Made by a program: the position numbers and the translations under genes. A DNA stretch of 64,000 nucleotides from UBA6522 sp965205045 (GTDB lineage Bacteria; Pseudomonadota; Gammaproteobacteria; Steroidobacterales; Rariloculaceae): assembly GCA_965205045.1 (NCBI GenBank), contig OZ242031.1:1116001-1180000 (forward strand). The letters are read 5' to 3'. Positions 35,377 through 44,241 of this stretch are shown here, in pieces. Below the pieces are notes generated by a model, which was given only the letters and a program-made list of their open reading frames with translations, searched no databases and was not told where the DNA came from. The number at the start of each line of letters is the position of its first letter. Within the stretch, counting starts at the first letter, position 1.

Positions 35377-36612
35377 ATGGAACTCGTCGACGGGCCCGAA
35401 CGGTTGACGCTGCGGGAGTTCGCGAACCGGCGCGACCGCGACCGCTCGCCCATTTTCGCCGGTCGCGAAAACGAGCTCGCATGGCTGACGCGACGCGTCG
35501 AGTCGATGCGCGCCGACTGGAAGCGTCACGGCGACGTGTCCGCGCCGATTCACACGGTCGTCGGGTGTCCGGGGATCGGCAAGACGGCGCTGGCGCGCGA
35601 GTTCGAACGGCGACTGGAGGGCGAATACCTCGTCGTACCCGCAGACCTGTCGGCCATGCGCTCGATCGAGCATCTGGAGGCCAGGGCGCGCGCGTCGGCG
35701 GGCACGAAGTGGTTCGCGGACGCGGTGTCGTTGATACCGGATGGCGTATTCGCGAACGCGGCGAGCCTCGCGAACGAATGGGAGACCGAATCCAGGATCG
35801 CGCGCAAGGGCGTCATCGTGCTGGCCGACGAGGCCCAGATGCTCGGAAAGCGGCACGCCGACGTGCTCAACGCGATGCACACCGGTTTCGGCAAGCAACC
35901 GATATTTCCGGTGTTTTTCGGCTTGAGCAACACGCACGCGGCCCTTGAAGGCGCGGGCCTCTCCCGCATCGACCCTGCCAACCGGATGGCGCTCGATCTC
36001 CTGCCCGAGCGCGAGAGCGCCGCGGTCGTCGCCCGATTCGAGGACATGCTCGACGTTCGCGTGCCCAAATCGATTCGCGAACGTCTCATTGGGGAAAGCT
36101 CGGGCTTCCCCCAACACCTGTTTTCTGGCCTGCGCGCGGTCGCCCGCGAGATTCACCGCGCGAAATCCCGAGGCCACGGCATCGAGCCGCGGCGAATCTT
36201 CGAGAAAGCGCGCGGCTTCCGCGAAGCCTACTACGAAGATCGCGTCGGCAGCGAGATCGGCGATCATGTCGAGATCGCGGCGGAAATCGCCGACCGAACC
36301 GCGCGGCGCCCGATGAAGCGCGCCCGCGTAGTCGAGGCGGTAATGAAGGCGCTGGCCCGGCGCGCTCCCAAGTGGGCGCTCGGCCCGCACATCGCCGATG
36401 AGGCGCGCGATCTGTTCGACGAGATGGTCAAGCGCGGCGTGCTGTCGCCCCGCGACGACGAAACCTACGCCACCCCGATTCCGTCGTTCCTCACGTGGCT
36501 GCGCGACAATCATTTGCCGGGACACTCCGCTGCGGACGGGGATGGACCGCCGGCCGGTCGCGATGTGCTTCCGCCGGCCGACCTCCCCCGGCGGAAGTCG
36601 CCGCTGTCGTGA
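35377..36612 (+). CDS. Orphan AAA/STAND-like ATPase
   Basis: 411 residues; no named family recognised. Walker A GCPGIGKT at 63-70 and Walker B GVIVLADEAQML with D151/E152 are intact. The N-terminus (PIFAGRENELAWLTRRVESM) resembles the region before the P-loop in STAND and ORC-like ATPases. The C-terminal half (after about 235) is helical, with the winged-helix-like stretch VEAVMKALARRAPKWALGPHIADEARDLFDEMVKRGVL. No effector domain is seen. It lies between nrdJb and hldE without clear coupling to either. It may belong to a defence or transposition system, but this is speculation. Confidence 0.6.
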   Translation: MELVDGPERLTLREFANRRDRDRSPIFAGRENELAWLTRRVESMRADWKRHGDVSAPIHTVVGCPGIGKTALAREFERRLEGEYLVVPADLSAMRSIEHLEARARASAGTKWFADAVSLIPDGVFANAASLANEWETESRIARKGVIVLADEAQMLGKRHADVLNAMHTGFGKQPIFPVFFGLSNTHAALEGAGLSRIDPANRMALDLLPERESAAVVARFEDMLDVRVPKSIRERLIGESSGFPQHLFSGLRAVAREIHRAKSRGHGIEPRRIFEKARGFREAYYEDRVGSEIGDHVEIAAEIADRTARRPMKRARVVEAVMKALARRAPKWALGPHIADEARDLFDEMVKRGVLSPRDDETYATPIPSFLTWLRDNHLPGHSAADGDGPPAGRDVLPPADLPRRKSPLS

Positions 36613-36688
36613 TTGAACCCTGCCGGATCCTCATGGAAAAGCGGATTGTCGAGAACGAACGATATCCGGCGAGGTAGGCGGACCGCTC

Positions 36689-38143
36689 ATGCAGCTCAGC
36701 ATCCCCGACTTCTCCCGCCTGCGCATCCTCGTGGCCGGCGACGCGATGCTGGACGAGTACCGGTTCGGCCATGCCGGACGCATCTCGCCGGAAGCGCCCG
36801 TGCCGGTGGTGGAGACGCGGCGCAGCGAATGCCGGCCGGGGGGCGCCGGCAACGTCGCCTGCAATGTCGCCGCATTGGGTGCCGAAGTTCACCTTGCCGC
36901 CGCAATTGGAGATGACGACCGCGGCAGAGACCTGGAAGACAAACTCGCCGCGGCCAGTGTCCGCTGCCGACTGCACCGGGTCGGGGGAACCCGCACGATC
37001 CAGAAGCTGCGGGTACTCGCCCGCAACCAGCAGCTCATTCGCCTGGATGCGGAGGAAACGTATGCCGGTTGCGCGGAAGCCATGGAGAAAACGGTCGCGC
37101 AACTGGCGGGGGAAATGGATGCGATCGTGCTTTCGGACTACGCCAAGGGATCCCTTGCCGAGGTGGAACGACTCATCTCATGCGCTGCTGACCACGGAAC
37201 CCCTGTGCTGGTGGATCCCAAGGGCGAGGACTTTGGCCGCTACGCCGGCGCCACCGTCCTGAAACCGAATGAGGCGGAATTCACTGCCGTGGCAGGTCAC
37301 TGGTCCGGCGAGAACGACTTCCTGTCCCGCGGCAAGTCCATGGTGGAGAATCTCCAACTGGGCGCCTTGCTGGTCACCCGCGGCCAACGGGGCATGACCC
37401 TCTTTCCGAGCCAAGAACAACCGCTGACGCTCCCGGCCGAGGCTCGGGAAGTATTCGACGTCACGGGCGCCGGGGACACGGTCATCGCGCTCATGGCGGC
37501 AGGAATCGGTTACGGAATGAACCTCGTCTCCGCCGCGTCCCTGGCCAACCTCGGCGCCGGACTCGTGGTTCGCAAGATCGGCGTGGCCAGCGTGTCGCCA
37601 TCGGAGTTGCGGCTCGCCCTGCATCGCCGGGGCGCCGGCGGGCGCGGCCTGGTGAGCGGAGAGGAACTGTTGCCGCTGGTGGAGGAATGCCGTCTCCGCA
37701 GCGAGCGCGTGGTGATGACCAACGGCTGCTTCGACATCCTCCATGCCGGGCACGTCGGCTACCTGCAGGAGGCCAAGGGTCTGGGCGACCGGCTCGTTGT
37801 CGCGGTCAACGATGACGATTCCGTCGCCCGCCTGAAGGGCCGGGAGCGCCCCATCAACCCGCTGCTCGACCGCATGGCGGTGCTGGCCGGGCTGGCGGCG
37901 GTGGATTGGGTGGTGCCCTTCGCCGAGGACACGCCGGCGGACCTGATCGCCCGCGTGCTGCCGGACGTGTTGGTAAAGGGCGGCGATTATCGGCGCGAGG
38001 AAATCGCCGGAGGCCAGGCCGTCCTCGACAACGGCGGCGAGGTGCGCATCCTGGGGCTCAGGGAAGGCCGCTCCACCAGCGCCATCATCGACGCGATTTG
38101 GGGCCGCGGGGGCGGCGGGGTCGCAGGTGAGGCGCCGGGTTAA
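36689..38143 (+). CDS. hldE: Bifunctional heptose-7-phosphate kinase / heptose-1-phosphate adenylyltransferase
   Basis: 484 residues. HldE makes ADP-heptose precursors for lipopolysaccharide core. The N-terminal ribokinase-like kinase domain (to about 320) has SPEAPVPVV, GGAGNVACNVAALGA and the DVTGAGDTVIALMAA anion hole; the C-terminal nucleotidyltransferase (about 345-475) has TNGCFDILHAGHVGYLQEA and KGGDYRREEIAG. Its stop overlaps the convergent tolC stop in TTAA (38140-38143). The presence indicates a heptose-containing LPS core. Confidence 0.94.
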   Translation: MQLSIPDFSRLRILVAGDAMLDEYRFGHAGRISPEAPVPVVETRRSECRPGGAGNVACNVAALGAEVHLAAAIGDDDRGRDLEDKLAAASVRCRLHRVGGTRTIQKLRVLARNQQLIRLDAEETYAGCAEAMEKTVAQLAGEMDAIVLSDYAKGSLAEVERLISCAADHGTPVLVDPKGEDFGRYAGATVLKPNEAEFTAVAGHWSGENDFLSRGKSMVENLQLGALLVTRGQRGMTLFPSQEQPLTLPAEAREVFDVTGAGDTVIALMAAGIGYGMNLVSAASLANLGAGLVVRKIGVASVSPSELRLALHRRGAGGRGLVSGEELLPLVEECRLRSERVVMTNGCFDILHAGHVGYLQEAKGLGDRLVVAVNDDDSVARLKGRERPINPLLDRMAVLAGLAAVDWVVPFAEDTPADLIARVLPDVLVKGGDYRREEIAGGQAVLDNGGEVRILGLREGRSTSAIIDAIWGRGGGGVAGEAPG

Positions 38144-39567
38144 CCCTCCAGCCAGCTGCTGACTTCCTCCAGATCCTCGATGTTGAGGCTGCCCGCTGCC
38201 TGCTTGAGTCGCAGGACATTCAGAATGTAGTCGTACCGACTGCGTGCATACGTCGTGAGGGCCCGGCGCAGGGTATTCTGCGATACCAGCACGTCGACGG
38301 TGGTTCGGGTGCCCACCTCGAAGCCCGCCTCGGTGGCCTGCAACGCGGTGGTGGAGGATGCCACGGCCTGGCGCAGCGCCTGCACGCGGGCAATCTCGGA
38401 GATCACGCTCAGATAGGCGTCACGGGTTTCCCGTTCGGTGGCGCGTGCGACGCGCTCCAGAGCTTCCAGGGTGGCGCGGTGCTGATATACCGCCTGCTGA
38501 ATTCTTGCGCCATTGACGCCGCCGGAATAGATGGGAACGCTGAAGTTGAGCGAGAAGCTGTAACTTTGCGCATCCGACTCCGAACTCGTTTCTTCCGGCG
38601 GGCAGCGAAACACCGGGTTGGCCAAACACGGTGGATTTGCAACCAGGTTGTTGATGCGGGTCGTACGCGACCCCGACTCGCCCAGGTTTCCGCTCAGGCT
38701 CACGGTAGGCATCCGGACGCTGCGCTGGATTGCGACACTGTCCAGCGCGATATCCGAGGCGATTCGGCTGGAGATCAGCGCCAGGTTCTGGTCCAGAGCC
38801 GTTTGCACCCATTCCTCGGCATTGTCCGGATCGGGCCTCATCAACGGAATTTCCTCCATGGGCCCTGCGAGTTCCATGACGGACTCGCCGATGATCTCCC
38901 GCAGGAATTCCCGCGCCGTCGCCACCGCCTGCTGCGCGCCGATCTCCGCGGCAATGGCCTGATCGTAGCCCGCCTGGGCTTCCTGCACGTCGGTAATGGC
39001 GATCAGCCCGACTTCGAAGCGCCGCTGGGCCTGTTCAAGTTGCCGGCCGATGGCCTCCCTGGCCGTGGTTTCGGAAGCCAGCGTGTCCTCGGCCGCGAGC
39101 ACCTGGAAATAACTGGTCGCGACCCGCACCAGCAACTCCTGCCGCGTGAACGCCAGATCGGTTTCCGCCTGGGCAACCTGCTTTTCGGCCTGCTGGAGAC
39201 CGACAAACGCGCCCCAGTTGAACACTGGCTGGCTCAATCGGATTGTCCAGCTTGACGAATCCCGCTCGAATTCGGTGCTCAGGATGTCCGGGTCGGGTTG
39301 TCCTGACGCGAAATTGGTGGGCCGGTTCGGATCCTCCTGATGGCCCATGGAGGCGCCGAGCGAAAAGTTCACCGACGGCAACACGAAACTGCGCGCCAGC
39401 GGCATCGTCTGGCGGCGCGCCAGGTAGTTGGCCTCGGCTTCCCGGAGAATCGGGTCGTACATCAGCGCCAACTCGTAAACCTCCAGCAAGTTTTCCGCCG
39501 ACACGGGCGTGGCGGCGCAGAGCAGCGATCCGAACAGGGCGATCAATCGTTTTCCAAGTTGCCTCAT
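38140..39567 (-). CDS. tolC: TolC outer-membrane channel protein
   Basis: 475 residues with signal peptide (LIALFGSLLCAATPVSA). It begins ENLLEVYELALMYDPILREAEANYLA, the conserved first helix, and includes FSLNFSVPIYSGGVNGARIQQA, the typical strand-helix junction of the second half. Both halves are complete, in contrast to the TolC-like protein at 13008-14261. It serves tripartite exporters, possibly the MacAB-like system of this window. ATG 39567 is chosen because the signal peptide starts there. A rhodanese and PIMT lie upstream on the same strand, an arrangement common in Gammaproteobacteria. Confidence 0.93.
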   Translation of the reverse strand: MRQLGKRLIALFGSLLCAATPVSAENLLEVYELALMYDPILREAEANYLARRQTMPLARSFVLPSVNFSLGASMGHQEDPNRPTNFASGQPDPDILSTEFERDSSSWTIRLSQPVFNWGAFVGLQQAEKQVAQAETDLAFTRQELLVRVATSYFQVLAAEDTLASETTAREAIGRQLEQAQRRFEVGLIAITDVQEAQAGYDQAIAAEIGAQQAVATAREFLREIIGESVMELAGPMEEIPLMRPDPDNAEEWVQTALDQNLALISSRIASDIALDSVAIQRSVRMPTVSLSGNLGESGSRTTRINNLVANPPCLANPVFRCPPEETSSESDAQSYSFSLNFSVPIYSGGVNGARIQQAVYQHRATLEALERVARATERETRDAYLSVISEIARVQALRQAVASSTTALQATEAGFEVGTRTTVDVLVSQNTLRRALTTYARSRYDYILNVLRLKQAAGSLNIEDLEEVSSWLEG

Positions 39568-39599
39568 GATGGTCCTACCGTTGAATTCGAGGATTGTTT

Positions 39600-39932
39600 C
39601 TAGTACCTGGGGATGGAAGGATCGACTTCCACCGACCACGCGTCGATGCCGCCGGCGAGATTGAACACGTCCGAGTACCCGGACGCCGCCAGGTACTCGG
39701 CGACGCGCCGGCTGCGGGTACCGCCGTGGCACATGACCACGATGGTGCATTCCGGGTCCAGTTCGTCAAGACGTCCCGGCACGGTCTGCATCGGGATGTG
39801 AACGGCATCCGCCACGCGGGCAGTCTGCCACTCCACCGGCTCGCGTACATCGAGGAGCGTGATTTCGTTTCGCTGTCCTTCCGGCCAGCGTTCGCAGAAT
39901 TCCGTGGGCGTGAGTTCCGGGACGTGCGCCAT
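39600..39932 (-). CDS. Single-domain rhodanese
   Basis: 110 residues, GlpE-like sulfurtransferase fold. LLDVREPVEWQTARVADAVHIPM marks the first conserved segment, and VVMCHGGTRSRRVAEYLAASGY contains the active-site cysteine in a six-residue loop CHGGTRS. Ends with the typical FNLAGGIDAW. It sits 32 bp upstream of tolC and 12 bp after the PIMT gene. Substrate unknown. Confidence 0.9.
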   Translation of the reverse strand: MAHVPELTPTEFCERWPEGQRNEITLLDVREPVEWQTARVADAVHIPMQTVPGRLDELDPECTIVVMCHGGTRSRRVAEYLAASGYSDVFNLAGGIDAWSVEVDPSIPRY

Positions 39933-39944
39933 GGTCCGTGCCTG

Positions 39945-40622
39945 CTAGAGAACGAAGGGTTCCGGCCGCTCGGCGTTGACCAGCGGTGCGACAACTGTCT
40001 CGAACAGACTCTCCCGCGTCGACTCTCCGTGCGGGGTCACTGTGATCAGAAACGCATCCATCACCGGTTCCCGTCCCGCCACGACGAAGAGCCGGCCGCC
40101 GGGTCGCAGCAGCCCCGTGAAGCGGTCAACGAGTTCGGGCACGGAGCCGGTCACGGCTATCGCATCGAATCGCTCGTCCCTGTCGAGAGCGAGACCGTCC
40201 CCGGTACGCAACTCGACATTTGGGATGCTGTCGCGCTCAAGTTTTGCCGCGACATCCGCCGTGAACTCAGCAAAGATGTCCACACTCACCACCCGGCCTG
40301 CAAGACGCGCAAGACACGCGGTGATGAAGCCGCTGCCCGTACCCACCTCAAGAACGTCATCCGACGGAGCTAGCTCCAATGACTGCAGGAGCCGCCCTTC
40401 GACGCTGGGCATCATCATCCTCTGACCATGTGCCAGTGGAATTTCCGTATCGGCGAACGCCAGATCCCGGTAGCCGTGGGGCACATAACGTTCCCGGCCG
40501 ACCTCACGTACCGTGTCCAGCACGCGCTGATCCAGAACCTCCCATGCGCGAAGCTGCTGCCCCAGCATCTGGGCGCATGCAGTCTCGACATTCACGGAGG
40601 AGGTTGGTCGTGTGGCAGCCAC
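39945..40622 (-). CDS. pcm: Protein-L-isoaspartate O-methyltransferase family protein
   Basis: 225 residues. SAM-binding motif I VLEVGTGSGFITACLA, the upstream RERYVPHGYRDLAFADTEIPL with AHGQRMMMPSVEGRLLQSL, and DAIAVTGSVPEL. Canonical PIMT would repair isoaspartyl damage; the position next to rhodanese and tolC is a widely seen arrangement. The canonical motif reads roughly G(Q)TISQP in E. coli; here it is GQRMMMP, so substrate recognition may differ. Confidence 0.85.
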   Translation of the reverse strand: MAATRPTSSVNVETACAQMLGQQLRAWEVLDQRVLDTVREVGRERYVPHGYRDLAFADTEIPLAHGQRMMMPSVEGRLLQSLELAPSDDVLEVGTGSGFITACLARLAGRVVSVDIFAEFTADVAAKLERDSIPNVELRTGDGLALDRDERFDAIAVTGSVPELVDRFTGLLRPGGRLFVVAGREPVMDAFLITVTPHGESTRESLFETVVAPLVNAERPEPFVL

Positions 40623-40889
40623 TTTCCGGTGTCCCGCTACGATACCGGGGCTAGGGTACGGAGTTTACCCATCGCCTACAAGCAATAACGGGCGTCTCAT
40701 TTCCAAAGAATTATGGTGCCCCTCGATACTTCCCTTCCGGACTCGCCAACTGTTCGGCCAGAGTGGTCCGGTTACATGATACGGCGCACGGTGACCGGTT
40801 CGAACCGCGTTGTGGTCACGTAGTGGTCTTGAACGTGGACACGCGCTGGGCTATCGTGTGTAAGGCATTTTTGTCGGGAGCAGTATGTC

Positions 40890-41150
40890 ATGGAACTGGC
40901 CGTTCGCGAGGCGAAAGCGCGACTTTCCGAACTGATTGCGGCCGCCCGCAACGGCGAGCGCGTGATAATCACGCGACACGGTCAGCCGGCCGCGGAACTC
41001 GTGCGATGCGACCGGCGGGGCGGGATCGACTTCGACAAGCTCGAAGCGGCCCGCCGGCGACTCGGAATCGAAGGCGACGGCGAAGGCTGGCTGGATGAAT
41101 TCAACGACCCGGTCTTGAGCCGCCGCGTGCTCGGCCTGAACGACGAATAG
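40890..41150 (+). CDS. Phd/YefM-family antitoxin
   Basis: 86 residues. MELAVREAKARLSELIAAARNGERVIITRHGQPAAELV is the Phd/VapB-type N-terminal DNA-binding domain; the C-terminal part (RRRLGIEGDGEGWLDEFNDP) would cover the toxin. It is followed 13 bp later by a PIN toxin gene. Starts at the left edge of the accessory region. The operator would lie in 40800-40889. Confidence 0.88.
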   Translation: MELAVREAKARLSELIAAARNGERVIITRHGQPAAELVRCDRRGGIDFDKLEAARRRLGIEGDGEGWLDEFNDPVLSRRVLGLNDE

Positions 41151-41163
41151 TCAACGCGCAGCC

Positions 41164-41571
41164 ATGCGCATCCTGCTCGACACGTCCTATCTCTACGACT
41201 TCATGGACCGGCCGAGCAAGCTCGCGGCATCCGAGCGCCGGTTGCTGTCGGCCCGCCGCACGCAAATCTACGTGAGCGCGGTATCGATATGGGAGATGCG
41301 GTTGAAGCACCGTGCCCGGCACGCTTCGGGCGAGCGCAAGAGCCGGTTCTCGCCGGAGGATGTCCTGGCCATGCTTGAAGAGCAGGGGGTGACGTTTCTT
41401 CCGATGACGATGCGCCACGCGGCGCGGGACCTGAGGACGCCTATCAATCATAAGGACCCGTTCGACGAACTCCTGCTCGTTCAGGCGCAGGAGGAAGGCC
41501 TGAAGCTGCTGACCGCAGACCGGCAACTGATCGGTCACCCGCTGGCGGTCGCTCGGAGTGCGTTCGAGTAA
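41164..41571 (+). CDS. vapC: PIN-domain VapC-type ribonuclease toxin
   Basis: 135 residues. Acidic residues of the PIN site: D6 in ILLDTSYLYDF, E in SAVSIWEMRLK, D in KDPFDELLLVQA and D in LLTADRQLI. These coordinate Mg2+ for RNA cleavage. Full-length for the VapC family and preceded by its antitoxin. Confidence 0.88.
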   Translation: MRILLDTSYLYDFMDRPSKLAASERRLLSARRTQIYVSAVSIWEMRLKHRARHASGERKSRFSPEDVLAMLEEQGVTFLPMTMRHAARDLRTPINHKDPFDELLLVQAQEEGLKLLTADRQLIGHPLAVARSAFE

Positions 41572-42126
41572 TTCCTGTTGTTCAGGCTTTTCGATAGAGG
41601 CTTTGTGTTGAGCCCGTTCAGATCATCCGGGCGCGTTGTTGACTGTGGCGGGCGTTTAAGTTATGAATTAAAAGCTTTCCAAGCTGTCTATTGGCTAGAC
41701 GTGGCTTGGTCGGTGGCACTGAATGTCTCAGTTTGTGCAGTGGCGAAGGATCGCGGGAGTGCGACGGATGGATATGAGGATCGTTCCGGATGGCAGCAAT
41801 CCCGTGAATTCGTGGACAACAGGTTGACGTTGCATGCTGGTGTGGCGTAGCGTGCGCGTGCTCGCGCGCGCGATAGGAATGGGTCGGCTGTTGGCATCGG
41901 TCGGAATCGACAGTGCGAGGGTCGGGTAGCCGTTCCGTGCCGGATGCTCCTAACACGCTTGAGTCGAGTCTCCGATCCAGATCGGGGTCTCGTGGTGGAC
42001 GGGTGTCTGTCAGGTCTGCAAGAAGGCGGTTAGGGGCGGTGCGATCAGTGCGTTCGCGTCGAGGGTGATGGCAGTTCCCGGAGTGATCGGGCGGTAAAGA
42101 GGGCATGGAGGCCAGGCACTTAGTCA
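41572..42126. other. 555-bp gene-free stretch before the TAC operon
   Basis: No supported gene. The first half is AT-richer than the surrounding sequence; near 41850-41875 there is an alternating GC tract (GCGTGCTCGCGCGCGCG). The promoter of the downstream toxin-antitoxin-chaperone operon should be near its right end, but no clear -35/-10 is seen. It may be scar sequence from earlier insertions. Confidence 0.4.
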
Positions 42127-42564
42127 ATGTCGAAGGAGATCCGCTCGCATGGTCTGGACCCGTCGCTTCTCGAAGAACTGGTAGAGGTGGAGTTCCCCGA
42201 TTCGCCGGATGCTTCGTTCAAATTCACGATCTACATGACAAGAGAAGTCTGGGAAACCTACGACAAGCTTGACGCGAGCTGGCGGGCGCGATGCGAGAAG
42301 AACATGGAGTTCTACAGACGGGACGGCCCCGTGAACCTCTCCCCCGACAAGTTTCGTAACGAAGGCCGGTATCACACCGGCGGCAAGAGCGGAAAGGAAA
42401 TCATGATCTACGCTTTCAAGGCCTATCAGGTGCGGGTCTATGGCGGAAAGATTCCGAATGTCGACTGTTTCATATGTACCGAGATCGATCCGGCAAAAAA
42501 ACAGGACAAGGCGGATGTGGCCAAGCTCAAGCGTGCTGCGCAAAAGCTTGGACGATACCTATAG
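42127..42564 (+). CDS. RelE/HigB-like toxin of a TAC (toxin-antitoxin-chaperone) operon
   Basis: 145 residues. The C-terminal two thirds (KFTIYMTREVWETYDKL, EIMIYAFKAYQVRVYGG, VDCFICTEIDPAKKQDKAD) have the strand pattern of HigB/RelE-like ribonuclease toxins, including a basic and KK-rich tail. It is longer than a standard RelE. The toxin-first order, with an HTH antitoxin 15 bp downstream and a SecB-like chaperone third, is that of TAC systems such as mycobacterial HigBA-SecB. Family assignment from pattern only. Confidence 0.7.
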   Translation: MSKEIRSHGLDPSLLEELVEVEFPDSPDASFKFTIYMTREVWETYDKLDASWRARCEKNMEFYRRDGPVNLSPDKFRNEGRYHTGGKSGKEIMIYAFKAYQVRVYGGKIPNVDCFICTEIDPAKKQDKADVAKLKRAAQKLGRYL

Positions 42565-42579
42565 GACGGAAGAGGACCG

Positions 42580-43107
42580 ATGAAGAAACTGTTTGGCCCG
42601 AAAAATCGGAAAGAGTCCGAGGTTTATGCTATCGAGGGACTGCTCGCGGAGACCCAGTATTGCATCGAGTCGGTGATGAACCGAAAGAACGTCAGCCGAT
42701 CGGAACTGGCGCGGCGGCTTGACTGCTCGCCCGCCAACGTTACGCAGATGCTTTCGGAGTACAGCAATCTGAGGTTGGAGTCAGTAGCGAGAATTTTTCA
42801 TGTTCTGGGCGATACTTGCACAGTGAGGAGCCGGTACCTGAAGAGCAGAAATGAAAGCACTGTTGCCGCGGCGAAAGAAGATAAATATGCCTTGGGTAGC
42901 GTCAGGGTAGCGGGAGGCCCGTACAGACTTACGCGGCGGCTCGGTGCACGAGATGGTGAACAGACGCTATCGGGCGCGCTCGTATGGGACAAGGTGCCGG
43001 CGAATTTTGGAGTCCGCGGTGGGCTGGATATCGCGAATCTGGACGAGCCGGGTCCCGGCGCCCTGTTGGCAACCGCGAATGAAGACAACTATGCAAGTGC
43101 CGCCTAG
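42580..43107 (+). CDS. HTH antitoxin with long C-terminal chaperone-addiction-like tail
   Basis: 175 residues. An XRE-type helix-turn-helix lies at about 35-75 (SRSELARRLDCSPANVTQML). A 100-residue tail rich in G/A/D follows, much longer than in ordinary HigA proteins. The tail contains two similar motifs, AAKEDKYA at 97-104 and TANEDNYA at 165-172. In TAC systems an aggregation-prone C-terminal segment makes the antitoxin depend on its SecB-like chaperone; the repeated motif is a good candidate. Sits between toxin and chaperone genes in one operon. Confidence 0.75.
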   Translation: MKKLFGPKNRKESEVYAIEGLLAETQYCIESVMNRKNVSRSELARRLDCSPANVTQMLSEYSNLRLESVARIFHVLGDTCTVRSRYLKSRNESTVAAAKEDKYALGSVRVAGGPYRLTRRLGARDGEQTLSGALVWDKVPANFGVRGGLDIANLDEPGPGALLATANEDNYASAA

Positions 43108-43143
43108 GCGGGAGAATCGTTTCCTGGAAGCGGGACACTGCGG

Positions 43144-43611
43144 ATGAACGCTGAACGAAAAAAGGCAAAGGTGAGCGAAGATGTTCGACGGGAATACGGC
43201 AAGGTTGTCAATTCTGCCGAATTGAACGAGATCGTATTGCTTTCTTCGTCTTTAAGTGCAGATCGGGATTATCTTCGGAGCCAAGCGAGCGAAGAGGATG
43301 GGGAAATTGACCTCAATTTTCACTATGGCGCAGACATTCCGGAGGTCGACTACGACCCGAAAGAGGGACAATTCACTGGGCGGTTCGACTGGTTTGCGCG
43401 GGCGGAGCATGAGGATCACACGGCCATCGATATCCGTGGATCGTACGCGATTGTTTATGCATCGGAGGCGGAACTGGACACGGAGGCGGTGCGTCTATTT
43501 GTGCTGCGCGTCGGCAGATTCGCCACGTTCCCGTATTTCAGGCAGCTAGTCTCGTTCTACCGCGATGCGGGATCATTGGAACTGCCGATTCTCCCGGTAT
43601 TGACGGAGTGA
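43144..43611 (+). CDS. SecB-like chaperone of the TAC operon
   Basis: 155 residues. The C-terminal half (YAIVYASEAELDTEAVRLFVLRVGRFATFPYFRQLVSFY followed by AGSLELPILPVL) has the SecB pattern: a beta-strand block, then an FPYFR helix and a proline-rich end. A housekeeping secB normally sits beside grxC or gpsA; here it follows a toxin-antitoxin pair by 36 bp, so a TAC chaperone that protects the antitoxin is more likely. Start ATG 43144. Confidence 0.75.
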   Translation: MNAERKKAKVSEDVRREYGKVVNSAELNEIVLLSSSLSADRDYLRSQASEEDGEIDLNFHYGADIPEVDYDPKEGQFTGRFDWFARAEHEDHTAIDIRGSYAIVYASEAELDTEAVRLFVLRVGRFATFPYFRQLVSFYRDAGSLELPILPVLTE

Positions 43612-43655
43612 GCGCCGGCATCGCGAATCGTGGACAACCGATGGGCGGGCCGCAA

Positions 43656-43925
43656 CTACAGGGAGTTGCTGGCAAATCTCTGTAGGTCCGCCATGATTTC
43701 CTGAATCTTCTTCGGTCGAGACGCCAACGTATACAAGACTTCCCGTTTGCGGGAAAAGTTTTGCCGCACCTCTGAGCGATGCTGTTCTATCAGTTCCATT
43801 ACGCATTCTCGATCCAGACCCGTTTGCCTGGATATTCCGCCGATGGTTCTGAAGTCCCACCGCGAGTCGCCAAGAGCCTCATGTACCTTGCGCCAGTCAC
43901 TCGTGCTCTTATCGGCAGCAGACAT
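43656..43925 (-). CDS. Small winged-helix-like protein
   Basis: 89 residues of unknown function. WDFRTIGGISRQTGLDRECVMELIEQH has the form of a winged-helix recognition region, followed by a beta-wing (EVLYTLASRPKK) and a C-terminal helix. It is the last gene of a minus-strand group after the HigA-like gene (4-bp gap) and a truncated methyltransferase. It may be a regulator belonging to the former restriction locus. Confidence 0.55.
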   Translation of the reverse strand: MSAADKSTSDWRKVHEALGDSRWDFRTIGGISRQTGLDRECVMELIEQHRSEVRQNFSRKREVLYTLASRPKKIQEIMADLQRFASNSL

Positions 43926-43929
43926 TGCA

Positions 43930-44241
43930 TCAGGTGACCGCAGCCGACACGTCGCGCTCGATCACACGGCCTTTCTCACTCTCCACTACCGAAATGTCAT
44001 GCCCGCTCTGCAGGCTCATCCAGAATGCGGGACCGGTTCCCAGGTAGCGACCGAGGCGAACGGCCGTCTCGGTCGTGACTGCCCGTTCTCCCCTCAGGAT
44101 GGACGTAATCCGGTTTGCGGGTACGCTTATGTTGAGCGCGAGCCGGTTGGCGCTCATGCCCCGTGCTTCCAGTTCAGCCTTGAGAATCTGTCCGGGATGT
44201 ATTCTCACTCGTGTCACGGCATTTCTCCCAAAGTCATCCAT
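43930..44241 (-). CDS. higA: HigA-family antitoxin/regulator
   Basis: 103 residues. VRIHPGQILKAELEARGMSANRLALNISVPANRITSILRGERAVTTETAVRLGRYLGTGPAFWMSLQSGHD, read over residues 11-81, is the standard HigA (VapI) XRE pattern. No HigB gene is next to it; instead its ATG overlaps the end of the methyltransferase remnant by eight bases. It may have been the regulator of the restriction-modification unit. Confidence 0.85.
   Translation of the reverse strand: MDDFGRNAVTRVRIHPGQILKAELEARGMSANRLALNISVPANRITSILRGERAVTTETAVRLGRYLGTGPAFWMSLQSGHDISVVESEKGRVIERDVSAAVT

Noticed and set aside
41578..42127. 90- and 169-codon frames in the gap before the TAC operon
   Set aside because: Composition unlike real genes, no start signals and no motif.
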